DNA from: an uncultured Saccharospirillaceae bacterium
GTDB taxonomy: Bacteria; Pseudomonadota; Gammaproteobacteria; Pseudomonadales; Oceanobacteraceae
DNA length: 64,000 nt
Assembly (NCBI GenBank): GCA_947503895.1
Contig: CANNFT010000007.1
Span: 1-64,000 of the forward strand
Direction: 5' to 3'
Shown: in pieces, positions 25,302-33,979 of the stretch
How positions within the stretch are numbered: position 1 is the stretch's first letter
Layout: each line of letters opens with the position of its first letter
Translations under genes and position numbers: made by a program
Notes under the pieces: model-generated
Seen by the model: the letters and a program-made list of their open reading frames with translations, nothing else
Database searches by the model: none
Told to the model about the DNA's origin: nothing

Positions 25302-28298
25302 TTATTGAGCGGCAGGTGCACGCAAAGTGAAGGCAGGTGAAGTCGTTAAATACAACATAAACGACTGCACGTTAAATCCATCTGCAATAAAGGCTTGCTT
25401 AAGCTGATCAACAGCACATTGATCTTGCTCGCTCACATCACTGCCAAATGCATATTGATAATAGTGCTCGGTGATGCAACTTTTCGTCACATCACTGGAC
25501 GAAAGCAATGTCGCCAAACCCTGTGTGCCGACAAAATTGTGTTCATCTGTCGTCACGAGTGAATTTAGGCCTCTTAATACGCCAGAAGTGTCCACTGTGA
25601 GCCCATTTTCTTTTGAGCGGAATGCGCCTATGCCGTCAAACCCTTCAAAGCCATAGCCCAAATCATCAATGTAGGTATGACAACTGGCACAGGAGGGGTC
25701 CGAGCTGTGTATAGCGAAACGTTCTCGGGTAGTTTTCGTCGGGTCTAATCCCGGTGGTGTCGCATCCAAATCCGGCGGTGGTGGCGCCATTTCTTGACAC
25801 ATTAATCGTTCCCGCACAAACACAGCTCTTTTAATCGGTGAGGATTCGTTAGCGTGTGCGTGACTCGCCAATACACTGCCTAAACTCAGCAAGCCGCCAC
25901 GGTTGGTAGCGTTCATTTTGACAAAATCATCACCTTGTACGGCACCAACACCATAAAATTCAGCCAATTTGTCATTCACCATGACGTAGTTCGCGTTCAT
26001 GAGCTCATCGACGGTTCCGGTGGATTCAAAGACGACATAATTTACAAACTCATACAGTTCTCGGTCCATGGATTCTCGTATTTCGTTGGTAAAGCTAGGA
26101 TAAATAACTGCGTCTTTATCACCAATTTGATTTGCACCAGCCTTCAACCATTGGGCAGTAAAGTTTTTCATTTGCTCTTTCGCTGCTGGCATTTCAAGCA
26201 AACGTTTGGCTTGCGCTTCTATTTTTTCACTGCTGTTTAAGTTATTCGTCGCGGCAGCTTGCAGCAAAGTCGAATCTGGCATAGTGCCGATGAATAGATA
26301 GGATAATGCACTGGCAATTTCATATTGTGTTAGCTGATACAGCCCCGCACCGTTGGCTACACCAATTTCTGATCGGTATAGAAAATTTGGCGAATTTAAG
26401 TAAGCCTCAATGACCATTCGAATGGAATCATTCAACGTATTTTGAGAATCAAACAATGCTTGATAACGGTTTTTTTCTATCGTCGAAAGCGGGCGTCTAA
26501 AGGCACGCAAACCAAATTCCGACACAAAGTTATTAGCACAGCTTTCAACATTAAGATTACAACTCACCAGCTTTGAAAAAGATTGATTGACAGCCTGCTC
26601 CGCGAGCGTTTCAGCCGCCGCTAAGTATTGATCGATATGATTTGTGGTTACAAAGCTCGCACCTGCATTGTTATCATATCCATTAAGTACAGATTCAACC
26701 GGAAAGTCGTCTGCTACTTGGGTTTCCAAGCCGAGTAAATCAGATATGGTGTTGCTGTATTCTCGACGCGTTAGCAAACGTAATTGCTGTTCAATGGGGG
26801 CGCTAGACGCAGCATCGCAGGCAAGCTCTTCTTTTTCTACGAAGTTTGCTTGAATGTAGGTTGCCAATGCCTCGGCACACTCACGATCACAATCATTCAC
26901 CGCACCGACGGGCATGGTCTCTTCAATAATTTTTGCTAATTCTTCGAAACTGGCATCACGCTGTAGGTTAGGAAATGGACCTACGCCTTCACCATTTGCA
27001 CCATGACAGAACGCACAATCGGCTGAATAAATCCCCTTTGCATCGACCGTATTCACCGCATCAATGACGACTGACGCCACGCTGGAAAAAATGGATGCGC
27101 CCACACCGTTTATGGCGCGTATTTTATAGGCGTAGGTATGGCCAGCATCTAAGTTTTTATCCTGATATTGCATGCTGTTTGAACTGAGAATGCCTAGTTT
27201 TTTAAATTCAGATTCGTCAATAGCACGAAATAATTCGAACCCTGTTTCGTCGTCGCTATTATCAGCCCAAGCAAGCAAAATAGTATTATTTTTTGCCATT
27301 GGTTCGGCCGCGCGTTTTGCGGTCAAATTTGAAGGCGCTGTCGGTTCTGTTAATTCAACCATAGGATCGAATTGCAAATAATTTAAATTGAATTCACCTT
27401 CTACCATTTCAAGTTTTAACGTGTGTTCACCTTCTGGCATTTCGTACTCTTCAAGTACTGAGATGGTCTGCCAGGCTTGCCATCCTCCTGTGGCCGGGAT
27501 ATTCACATCGGCAATCACTTGCTCATCCACCAACACTCTCATGCGTCCGACCGCTTCCGTCGCTGCAATTCGAGCAGAAATATTCAATGCCTCATTGCTG
27601 CTGCTAAAAACGCTGTAGGTTAGCCATTCCCCCGCAACGATATAGGCCAGTGCCAATCCTTCGCCTGCATCCTCTGCCAGTTCAAGATCGACTGCTTCCG
27701 TGCGATTGCCCTCTAACCCTCGGTTTTCAGTTTCAAAATCATGATAGGCCACACCCTCTCCGCCTTTATCAAAGTATTCCGCTTGAACCAAACCGGGTAA
27801 CAAATGAGGTTGCGGCCCTGGGTAAGCAGTGCTTTGAGGATCATTGATTCGATGCGAGCGCACAGTACTGTAATTAGAAAATAGCGTGATCGGTTGGTTG
27901 TCTTGTAAAAGGGTACGTTGGGTACGCACACGGTAGCTGTATTCAATGCCACGCATGATCGTATCGTCTGTGTATTGAAGACTTTGACCCGATAATTCGG
28001 TTATTTGCTTCCAGACAGAGTTAGCAACTCGCCTTTCTAACAGTACCGCCGTGAGCCCCTCGTCTGGCAGATTCCATTGAATTTTAATTTGATCATCTAA
28101 TTCTGAAATCGCCGTTAGCGTTGGTGTTTGCAGCATTTCAGGTACGTTGGTGGAGTCGTCCGGTAAATCTATATTGGGTGGACTCGTTTCGTCATTGGGT
28201 TGCTTTTCACCCTCTCCTATCGTGTCTACATCACCATTACAGGCAGACAATAAATATGCCAGCCCGAGGACCATTATTCTTTTCATCTCTCGCCTCAT
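25302..28298 (-). CDS. DUF1587/1595/1592/1588/1585 lipoprotein with CBM6, Fn3 and cytochrome c domains
   Basis: 998 residues. The lipobox LLSAC puts the acylated Cys at residue 20; the in-frame ATG at 28286 (Met5) is an equally possible start with GAGGCGAG before it. Domains in order: Fn3-like (about 55-150), CBM6-like carbohydrate-binding (about 165-310, AEYFDKGGEGVAYHD and VAGEWLTYSVF), Fn3-like (about 320-410), cytochrome c with CAFCH (about 430-490), then the chain DUF1587 (LTRREYSNTISDLLGL), DUF1595 (FGLRAFRRPLS), DUF1592 (YLNSPNFLYRSE), DUF1588 (GGLLSLGSVLASHA, SCASCHTYIDDLG) and DUF1585 (C-terminus). Heme and carbohydrate-binding parts suggest a periplasmic or surface oxidoreductase acting on a polysaccharide, but the reaction is not known. 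Co-transcribed with the DUF1552 gene. Confidence 0.9.
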   Translation of the reverse strand: MRREMKRIMVLGLAYLLSACNGDVDTIGEGEKQPNDETSPPNIDLPDDSTNVPEMLQTPTLTAISELDDQIKIQWNLPDEGLTAVLLERRVANSVWKQITELSGQSLQYTDDTIMRGIEYSYRVRTQRTLLQDNQPITLFSNYSTVRSHRINDPQSTAYPGPQPHLLPGLVQAEYFDKGGEGVAYHDFETENRGLEGNRTEAVDLELAEDAGEGLALAYIVAGEWLTYSVFSSSNEALNISARIAATEAVGRMRVLVDEQVIADVNIPATGGWQAWQTISVLEEYEMPEGEHTLKLEMVEGEFNLNYLQFDPMVELTEPTAPSNLTAKRAAEPMAKNNTILLAWADNSDDETGFELFRAIDESEFKKLGILSSNSMQYQDKNLDAGHTYAYKIRAINGVGASIFSSVASVVIDAVNTVDAKGIYSADCAFCHGANGEGVGPFPNLQRDASFEELAKIIEETMPVGAVNDCDRECAEALATYIQANFVEKEELACDAASSAPIEQQLRLLTRREYSNTISDLLGLETQVADDFPVESVLNGYDNNAGASFVTTNHIDQYLAAAETLAEQAVNQSFSKLVSCNLNVESCANNFVSEFGLRAFRRPLSTIEKNRYQALFDSQNTLNDSIRMVIEAYLNSPNFLYRSEIGVANGAGLYQLTQYEIASALSYLFIGTMPDSTLLQAAATNNLNSSEKIEAQAKRLLEMPAAKEQMKNFTAQWLKAGANQIGDKDAVIYPSFTNEIRESMDRELYEFVNYVVFESTGTVDELMNANYVMVNDKLAEFYGVGAVQGDDFVKMNATNRGGLLSLGSVLASHAHANESSPIKRAVFVRERLMCQEMAPPPPDLDATPPGLDPTKTTRERFAIHSSDPSCASCHTYIDDLGYGFEGFDGIGAFRSKENGLTVDTSGVLRGLNSLVTTDEHNFVGTQGLATLLSSSDVTKSCITEHYYQYAFGSDVSEQDQCAVDQLKQAFIADGFNVQSFMLYLTTSPAFTLRAPAAQ

Positions 28299-28503
28299 TG
28301 TCGGTATCTCAACGTAAGGCGAGTATCCAGCGTGATACTGTAAAACTTATCTGACTAAAGTTAGAGAAACAGAAAAACGGGAATCCCTTCTAGTCACTTT
28401 GGGATCTAACCGACAAAACGCACAACGATGAATCATCATTTCGAGCCATTTATGCGACAAATTGCACCAGTTTTTCACATTTCAGGATTCGATTTGAATC
28501 GGT

Positions 28504-29061
28504 TTAAGCATCCGCATCACTCAATACGTTTCGATAGTGGCTTAATACCAAACCGCTAGGGTAAGACTGGGTTCGCACATGCTGAAACGGAATATCCTGA
28601 TTGAGTGTGCCAAACAGCGGAATTCCACCTCCAATTAGGACGGGCACCCTCGTGAGAATCAATTCGGTAACGAGCCCGTCTCGTAAGAACGCTTGAATGG
28701 TTTTCCCGCCATCGACGTATAAATGCTGATGCCCTAGCCCTTTCATCTTTTTGACTAATTCAGCAGGTGTTCCACTGCACAATTGTACGCAGCTGGGTAG
28801 ATCATCAGGCAACACCGATAATGACTGGCTAGCAACAAAAACCGGTTTATCCCCATATGACCATTGTCCAAAACCGTACACCATTTCGAACGTATTCCGC
28901 CCCATAATGAGAGCATCCACAGATGCCATTAGGTCCACATAGCCATAATCTTCATCTAAAGCAGCAGATTCGCCATCACTACCGGGGAGCCAATCGAGTC
29001 CACCATCCTGACGTGCAATAAAACCATCTAAGGTCGTTGCGATATAAACCGTCACTTTCAT
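28504..29061 (-). CDS. Dihydrofolate reductase-like (RibD C-terminal) family protein
   Basis: 185 residues, cytoplasmic. The sequence follows the DHFR-like RibD C-terminal family: VYIATTLDGFIARQDGGLDW at the N-terminus, DALIMGRNTFEM at about 48, KPVFVASQSL at about 73, HLYVDGGKTIQAFLRDGLV at about 112, and LILTRVPVLIGGGIPLFG at about 134. These proteins reduce pterin- or flavin-type substrates with NAD(P)H, but the single-domain members mostly have unknown substrates. It is a single gene on the minus strand, divergent from the VTC operon. Confidence 0.85.
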   Translation of the reverse strand: MKVTVYIATTLDGFIARQDGGLDWLPGSDGESAALDEDYGYVDLMASVDALIMGRNTFEMVYGFGQWSYGDKPVFVASQSLSVLPDDLPSCVQLCSGTPAELVKKMKGLGHQHLYVDGGKTIQAFLRDGLVTELILTRVPVLIGGGIPLFGTLNQDIPFQHVRTQSYPSGLVLSHYRNVLSDADA

Positions 29062-29271
29062 ATTTCAATTCTTCCTAAACAATATGCGTGTCCAATGTTA
29101 GCGGCGAGCGCCTTCGGCACCCGAGAAACGGGTTAACCTGTTAAATGGATGGCAGATAAGATGAATGGGTATTCATACACATTTATGTTATTCAATGCGT
29201 CATTTTTCATCATCTGTCACACCATCCTAGCAGGGTACTTTTGCTCAAAAGCTCTATACTACTAATGATGC

Positions 29272-30225
29272 ATGGATCTCAACACCCGATCTCCACTGCA
29301 TCAAGGTCCACAGAGCAGACTACTGTGCACTTTAACCCGTAGCGAGGTGAAATGTCTTGGATTTGACAACACTAGACTTCGTTCATGGCCGACTATAAGC
29401 GCATCAAAAGTGACGAATCCACTGCATCATCAGTACGCATTGCTTGATCAATTCCATGCATATTCGCTATCCGATCTTAGTGAACAAGAGCGCAATCAGC
29501 ACATGCTAAGAGAGGATGTTAAATTTCTATTTCCAATGAATTTAGTACCCATGCTGCTGGAACGACTAAATATAGGTTTTAAATGCTTAAATGTGGGTGG
29601 TCACCGTCTACATCATTACCGCAATATGTATTACGACACAGATAAATGGGCGCTGTATCATAAACATCATAATGAGCACCAAAACCGGTATAAGCTTAGG
29701 TTGAGAGATTACCTCAGCAGCGGAAAACGTTACCTAGAAATTAAATTCCATGGCAAACGTGGACTAACCAAAAAAATTCGCATTGAAACCAGTACAAATG
29801 GAATGGATACATTATCCTTGCATCGAGATTTTCTCGCTCACTTTAAAATTGACGCTGCCTGCTTTATTCCCAAATTACTCAATGACTACCGACGCATTAC
29901 ACTGCTAAATGATATCAATAATGAGAGAGTCAGTATTGATACTCAAATACAATTCAAATCATTATCCCAAACCACTAATGAATCAATATTGCAGAATTTT
30001 GCCATCGTTGAAATTAAGCATAATGGACATAAGCATGAATCTTCTGCGTTATCGCTTATGCATCAACTAGGATTTCGGGCTGTCTCATTTAGTAAATATT
30101 GCATCGCCGTTGCTACTTTATTTCCCAAGCAAGTCAAAACAAACCGGTTTAAAGCGATACTGCGGCAGTCTCACCTACTACACACACATGAATTTAGGGT
30201 AGAAAAATGGAATGGTGGGGCATAG
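29272..30225 (+). CDS. VTC-domain protein, putative polyphosphate polymerase-like
   Basis: 317 residues. The first 75 residues are not recognised and the true start might be further in. From about residue 80 it follows the VTC domain (CYTH-like tunnel fold): LREDVKFLFPMNLVPMLL, HHYRNMYYDTDKWALYHKH, RYKLRLRDYLSSGKRYLEIK, KKIRIE, and a late IVEIKHN. The basic and acidic residues in these strands are those that bind triphosphate and metal in eukaryotic Vtc4, which makes polyphosphate. The gene overlaps the DUF4956 membrane gene by 19 bp. VTC and DUF4956 genes are commonly paired with CotH genes, as here. Confidence 0.85.
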   Translation: MDLNTRSPLHQGPQSRLLCTLTRSEVKCLGFDNTRLRSWPTISASKVTNPLHHQYALLDQFHAYSLSDLSEQERNQHMLREDVKFLFPMNLVPMLLERLNIGFKCLNVGGHRLHHYRNMYYDTDKWALYHKHHNEHQNRYKLRLRDYLSSGKRYLEIKFHGKRGLTKKIRIETSTNGMDTLSLHRDFLAHFKIDAACFIPKLLNDYRRITLLNDINNERVSIDTQIQFKSLSQTTNESILQNFAIVEIKHNGHKHESSALSLMHQLGFRAVSFSKYCIAVATLFPKQVKTNRFKAILRQSHLLHTHEFRVEKWNGGA

Positions 30226-30905
30226 AACAATCACTACTAATCAGACTAACGATTAACATCCTTTCATGCGGGGGTCTGCTTTGGTTGGTGTATGGCAAAA
30301 ATTCGGATAAACACACGACTTTACACGCATTCTTTTTATTTGGAATGGGTGTATTTTTCGTTACTTCACTTTTACACAGTGTAGAAATGTCGATGGGATT
30401 CGCCTTTGGACTGTTCGCTGTATTTTCGATGCTTCGATACAGAACAGAATCACTGAGTGTTAAAGACATGACTTACCTGTTTATTATCATCGCCTTATCT
30501 TTGATTAATGCCGTCAGTGAATCATCGGTTTCGACACTCATTAGCATTCATATGTTTATTATTATGTTAGTCGGTTCTTCAAATTGGTATATGTCTCAAA
30601 GTCACAATAAGGAAATACGAATTTTGTATGAAGAAATCGAAAATATTCTGCCAGACCGCTACCCACAACTTGTTCAAGATTTAAAGAAAAGAACGGGATT
30701 GAATATACTCAATGTTAAAATACTGGATATTGATTTTCTCAAAGATACCGCTAATTTAAGCGTGACTTATACTGAACCCTCTCATGCTCCCCAGTCGGAC
30801 AGCGTATTAATGGATACGCATTCTATTCACGCGAGAAATACAAAACGGACGGGGGAAGGAGCGGCAGCGGTAGAGCAGCCGCATGAACGATCAAATGAAA
30901 GATGA
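30207..30905 (+). CDS. DUF4956 membrane protein
   Basis: 232 residues. Four hydrophobic helices are visible in the first 130 residues (LLIRLTINILSCGGLLWLVY; HAFFLFGMGVFFVTSLL; MGFAFGLFAVFSMLRYRTE; YLFIIIALSLINAVSE), followed by a soluble C-terminal part. The FGLFAVFSMLRYRTESLSVKDMTYLF segment type is diagnostic of DUF4956. AGGG lies 9 bases before the ATG, inside the VTC gene. It is likely the membrane partner of the VTC-domain protein; the family function is not established. Confidence 0.88.
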   Translation: MEWWGIEQSLLIRLTINILSCGGLLWLVYGKNSDKHTTLHAFFLFGMGVFFVTSLLHSVEMSMGFAFGLFAVFSMLRYRTESLSVKDMTYLFIIIALSLINAVSESSVSTLISIHMFIIMLVGSSNWYMSQSHNKEIRILYEEIENILPDRYPQLVQDLKKRTGLNILNVKILDIDFLKDTANLSVTYTEPSHAPQSDSVLMDTHSIHARNTKRTGEGAAAVEQPHERSNER

Positions 30906-32052
30906 TGGGCGAAGTAGTAAATGGCCCGTCATGAGTTCGGCCTTAAGCGGCTTACTCTATTTACTCATGGGACCCTCACTGGCAATGGCCGATGTGAACG
31001 ATCGCTATCCGAGCTTTAGTCTATCTGGGTATATTATGTTCGACTACCATCACCTCAATGGCATTGAGCCTGAAGACGATCAACCTGAAGTGGGAGAAAT
31101 TCGTCGTGCTAGATTCAACATTAATTCAATACTGCATTCTCGTTGGTCATTAAAAATTCAGGCTCACTATAACACACCCAATCGGAATGAAGCCCATCAC
31201 CTTGAGTGGAAAGACATCTATATCAAATACCGCAGTGGTGATGACTATTTTATTCAATTTGGACAATTCGATCCTCCAATTGGCCTTGAAAACGATATCA
31301 GCTCACAGCAGTTACCCACCTTAGAACGCTCTATGACGTCTGAAGTTATCAGCCTCCCAAGTTCACTCGGTGCTATGATCGGGTACTACCGAAAACGCTG
31401 GACACTGACCTCCGGTTACTTCGATGCAAGCGATGAGGATAAGTCCGTTTATGATTTTGTCACTCGCGCGACCACAAACATTAAATTCAACTCAAATCAT
31501 CGTTTGCATTTAGGTGCGAATACCGCCCAACGTGATTGGAAAAGCGGAACTTACGATATTCGTGAGCGACCTGAAATTAATACCGCAAATAATCCCATCA
31601 TAAGCCCCGTATTTGATGTCAAAAAAGTTCAGACATACAGCACAGAATGGGCGTGGCAATGGGAAAATGTCACCGCGCAGGGTGAATGGTTTATTCAGAA
31701 CATTACCAATATGCATCAGCAATCTCAAAGCGATGTACAATACGACGGCTATTATGTTCAGCTCAGTGGACTCACTCATGCCAAACGCCGATACAAAAAT
31801 GGTCGGTTTACAAAATTGAACAACAAACAAGGTAAAAGCGCATTTGAAGGCGTCGTTCGATACAGTGAACTCGATGTTTTCGATCGAGATATCGGTACAG
31901 TCGCAGAGGTATTCACTACGGGCTTAAACTACTATTACGCGCAAGGTTTGAAAGCCATGCTGTCTTATACACATATTGAATGGCGTCGACCCGCAACGGG
32001 GGTTATACGAAAAGGGAATACTTGGTCCGGTCGAATTCAGTTCAGTTTCTAG
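30883..32052 (+). CDS. Porin-like outer-membrane beta-barrel (OprO/P family type)
   Basis: 389 residues. It overlaps DUF4956 by 23 bp. The N-terminus has a late signal peptide (LSGLLYLLMGPSLAMADV, cleaved about residue 36); Met6 at 30898 is an alternative start. The mature part is a run of alternating amphipathic strands ending in an aromatic residue (GRIQFSF at the C-terminus), as expected for an outer-membrane barrel. Features of the phosphate-selective porin family are visible: IRRARFNINSILHSRWSLKIQ near residue 70, YIKYRSGDDYFIQFGQFDPPIGLE at about 112, ERSM. With a VTC protein next door, a link to phosphate or polyphosphate is tempting but is only inference. Confidence 0.8.
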   Translation: MNDQMKDDGRSSKWPVMSSALSGLLYLLMGPSLAMADVNDRYPSFSLSGYIMFDYHHLNGIEPEDDQPEVGEIRRARFNINSILHSRWSLKIQAHYNTPNRNEAHHLEWKDIYIKYRSGDDYFIQFGQFDPPIGLENDISSQQLPTLERSMTSEVISLPSSLGAMIGYYRKRWTLTSGYFDASDEDKSVYDFVTRATTNIKFNSNHRLHLGANTAQRDWKSGTYDIRERPEINTANNPIISPVFDVKKVQTYSTEWAWQWENVTAQGEWFIQNITNMHQQSQSDVQYDGYYVQLSGLTHAKRRYKNGRFTKLNNKQGKSAFEGVVRYSELDVFDRDIGTVAEVFTTGLNYYYAQGLKAMLSYTHIEWRRPATGVIRKGNTWSGRIQFSF

Positions 32053-32054
32053 AT

Positions 32055-33782
32055 ATGAATATGCTTAAATCAACATTATCCCATCAAAATAGAGCCGTCA
32101 TTATATTAATATGTATGGGGTTATCAGGCTGCCCGCTGATTGAACCATCAAATGAAAATACATTATCCAATGACAAAGTTAATTTAAATCGCTTAGATAT
32201 TTTTGATACAACACAATTAATACCTTATCAAATTCAATTAACAGATTCTGATTGGCAGTCATTGCGGTACGAAGGCCGCAACTTAGGCACTATTGCCGGT
32301 GCTTGTGATACGTTTGGAGAATATACACGCTTCCGTAGCAAGGTAGAGATTGCTCGATATACACTCGAGGATGTAGAAATTCGAAAAAAAGGTGGGCTCG
32401 GTTCCCTGTCTGCTATCCGCCCTTCTATCAAGCTGGATGTTGGTGACGGAGCGATTAATGCCGGCCGTACCGTGGGCGGAAATAGGCGATTAACACTCAA
32501 TAACAATCATCAGGACCCATCAAACGTCGAACAATGTTTAGCCTACCAAATTTTTAATGCAGCCGGCATACATGCTCCGAGGTGCAGTCTCGTGCAGGTC
32601 GCCATCCGGGGTATTGATAAAGGCATTTATAGTCAGGTTGAAAATATTAGAAAGCCCTTTTTACAACGCGCCTTCGGAAATAGTAACGGTCAACTCTTAG
32701 AAGGTGAAAGCTCAGATTTTAATCAAGCATTAATGCCAATGTTTGAAAGTAAATATACCCAATCGGGGACGACACAGGAAAAATTGCAGGCCGTCTTAGA
32801 GGCGTTGACCTCAGATGATGATCAACTTTGGAATACTTTGGATCAGTTGATTAACATGGAATATTTCCTGACTTTTATTGCCATAGAAGCATTAATTGGA
32901 CATTCAGATAGCTATTCTGCTGGCCAATCAAATTTTTACTTGTATTTAAACCCGCAAGACAACCGATTTTATTTTATACCCTGGGGAGCGGATCAAAGTT
33001 TTCAGACCAACCTCGTTAAAACGGGTGAAACGAGCCCTTACCATTCTATCTATCTAAGAAGCGAACTCAGTCACCGAGTATGGCAGGTCAAAGATATACG
33101 CGATAGATACGACACCATTATGTCAACGCTATTGAATTCGGTATGGAATGAAAGTGATCTACTCGCCGAAGTGGATCGCCTTGCACAGTTAGCCCAAACT
33201 GAAAGCTTGCACTTAGAGGAGATTAAAGCCTTCATAGCACAAAGACGAGGGCAAATCCTCGCTGAATTAGGAGACGACAATCGTGTCGCTAATAAAACCC
33301 CAATAAGAACCTTGCCGGCTTCCTTGGACGAAAACTGCATTACCTTACCTGAATTTACAGCACGCTTTAACGGCGTAATGAGCACTGCGGATTCGGATGA
33401 TTTCAATGCTCAATTTTCCATTCAATACTTGCACCGTTCGACTGAGTATAAGATTGATAGTATTCCAGGTACATTCGACAGCGGCATTAAAACCGAGCTG
33501 GATACTTCTCACATTGAAGAACCCAAAGATACGGTCTTTGTCCGCTTTTGGAGAGAAACAGAAGCGAATAACTTCTGGGTTACATTGGTGATTCCTAAGG
33601 CGACATTTATTCGTGGAAAACACCGGCTTCATGGCTTTGATACGTTTGGCGTCTACGGCAATGATAATGACGGCTTTTTGGGGTTTATTGGCGATGGATC
33701 ACTGATATTTGATAAAGCGTCAATCGGCAAAGATGCGCCCCTTAGCGGCACCTTGTCTGGCAAAGCCATTCCCATCAATTAG
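32055..33782 (+). CDS. CotH-kinase family lipoprotein
   Basis: 575 residues from the ATG at 32055, two bases after the porin stop; a longer frame to 31980 lies inside the porin gene and is rejected. The lipobox is GLSGC (Cys26). A CotH domain occupies about residues 50-440: YEGRNL, RKKGGLGSLSAIRPSIKLDV, then FLTFIAIEALIGHSDSY and NFYLYLNPQDNRFYFIPWGA, which follow the CotH kinase core. CotH proteins phosphorylate proteins in spore coats, but the bacterial non-sporulating members linked to VTC and DUF4956 have unknown targets. A C-terminal beta-rich region (about 445-575) is unassigned. Confidence 0.87.
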   Translation: MNMLKSTLSHQNRAVIILICMGLSGCPLIEPSNENTLSNDKVNLNRLDIFDTTQLIPYQIQLTDSDWQSLRYEGRNLGTIAGACDTFGEYTRFRSKVEIARYTLEDVEIRKKGGLGSLSAIRPSIKLDVGDGAINAGRTVGGNRRLTLNNNHQDPSNVEQCLAYQIFNAAGIHAPRCSLVQVAIRGIDKGIYSQVENIRKPFLQRAFGNSNGQLLEGESSDFNQALMPMFESKYTQSGTTQEKLQAVLEALTSDDDQLWNTLDQLINMEYFLTFIAIEALIGHSDSYSAGQSNFYLYLNPQDNRFYFIPWGADQSFQTNLVKTGETSPYHSIYLRSELSHRVWQVKDIRDRYDTIMSTLLNSVWNESDLLAEVDRLAQLAQTESLHLEEIKAFIAQRRGQILAELGDDNRVANKTPIRTLPASLDENCITLPEFTARFNGVMSTADSDDFNAQFSIQYLHRSTEYKIDSIPGTFDSGIKTELDTSHIEEPKDTVFVRFWRETEANNFWVTLVIPKATFIRGKHRLHGFDTFGVYGNDNDGFLGFIGDGSLIFDKASIGKDAPLSGTLSGKAIPIN

Positions 33783-33979
33783 CCCCACGGTCATTATTGA
33801 AAACCATTCATCCTATAGGGCACCCCGAATTATGGTTATATTTTTAATTCCTCACCATAAAGCGGGCATGACTCGCTTGTGATCAACCCAATCATGCATT
33901 TTGTGGCATAGAGGGTGCACTTGCCTAAATAGGCAATCAACCGCGAAATTGAACCTCTTCACCAAATGGATTTTGTGTC

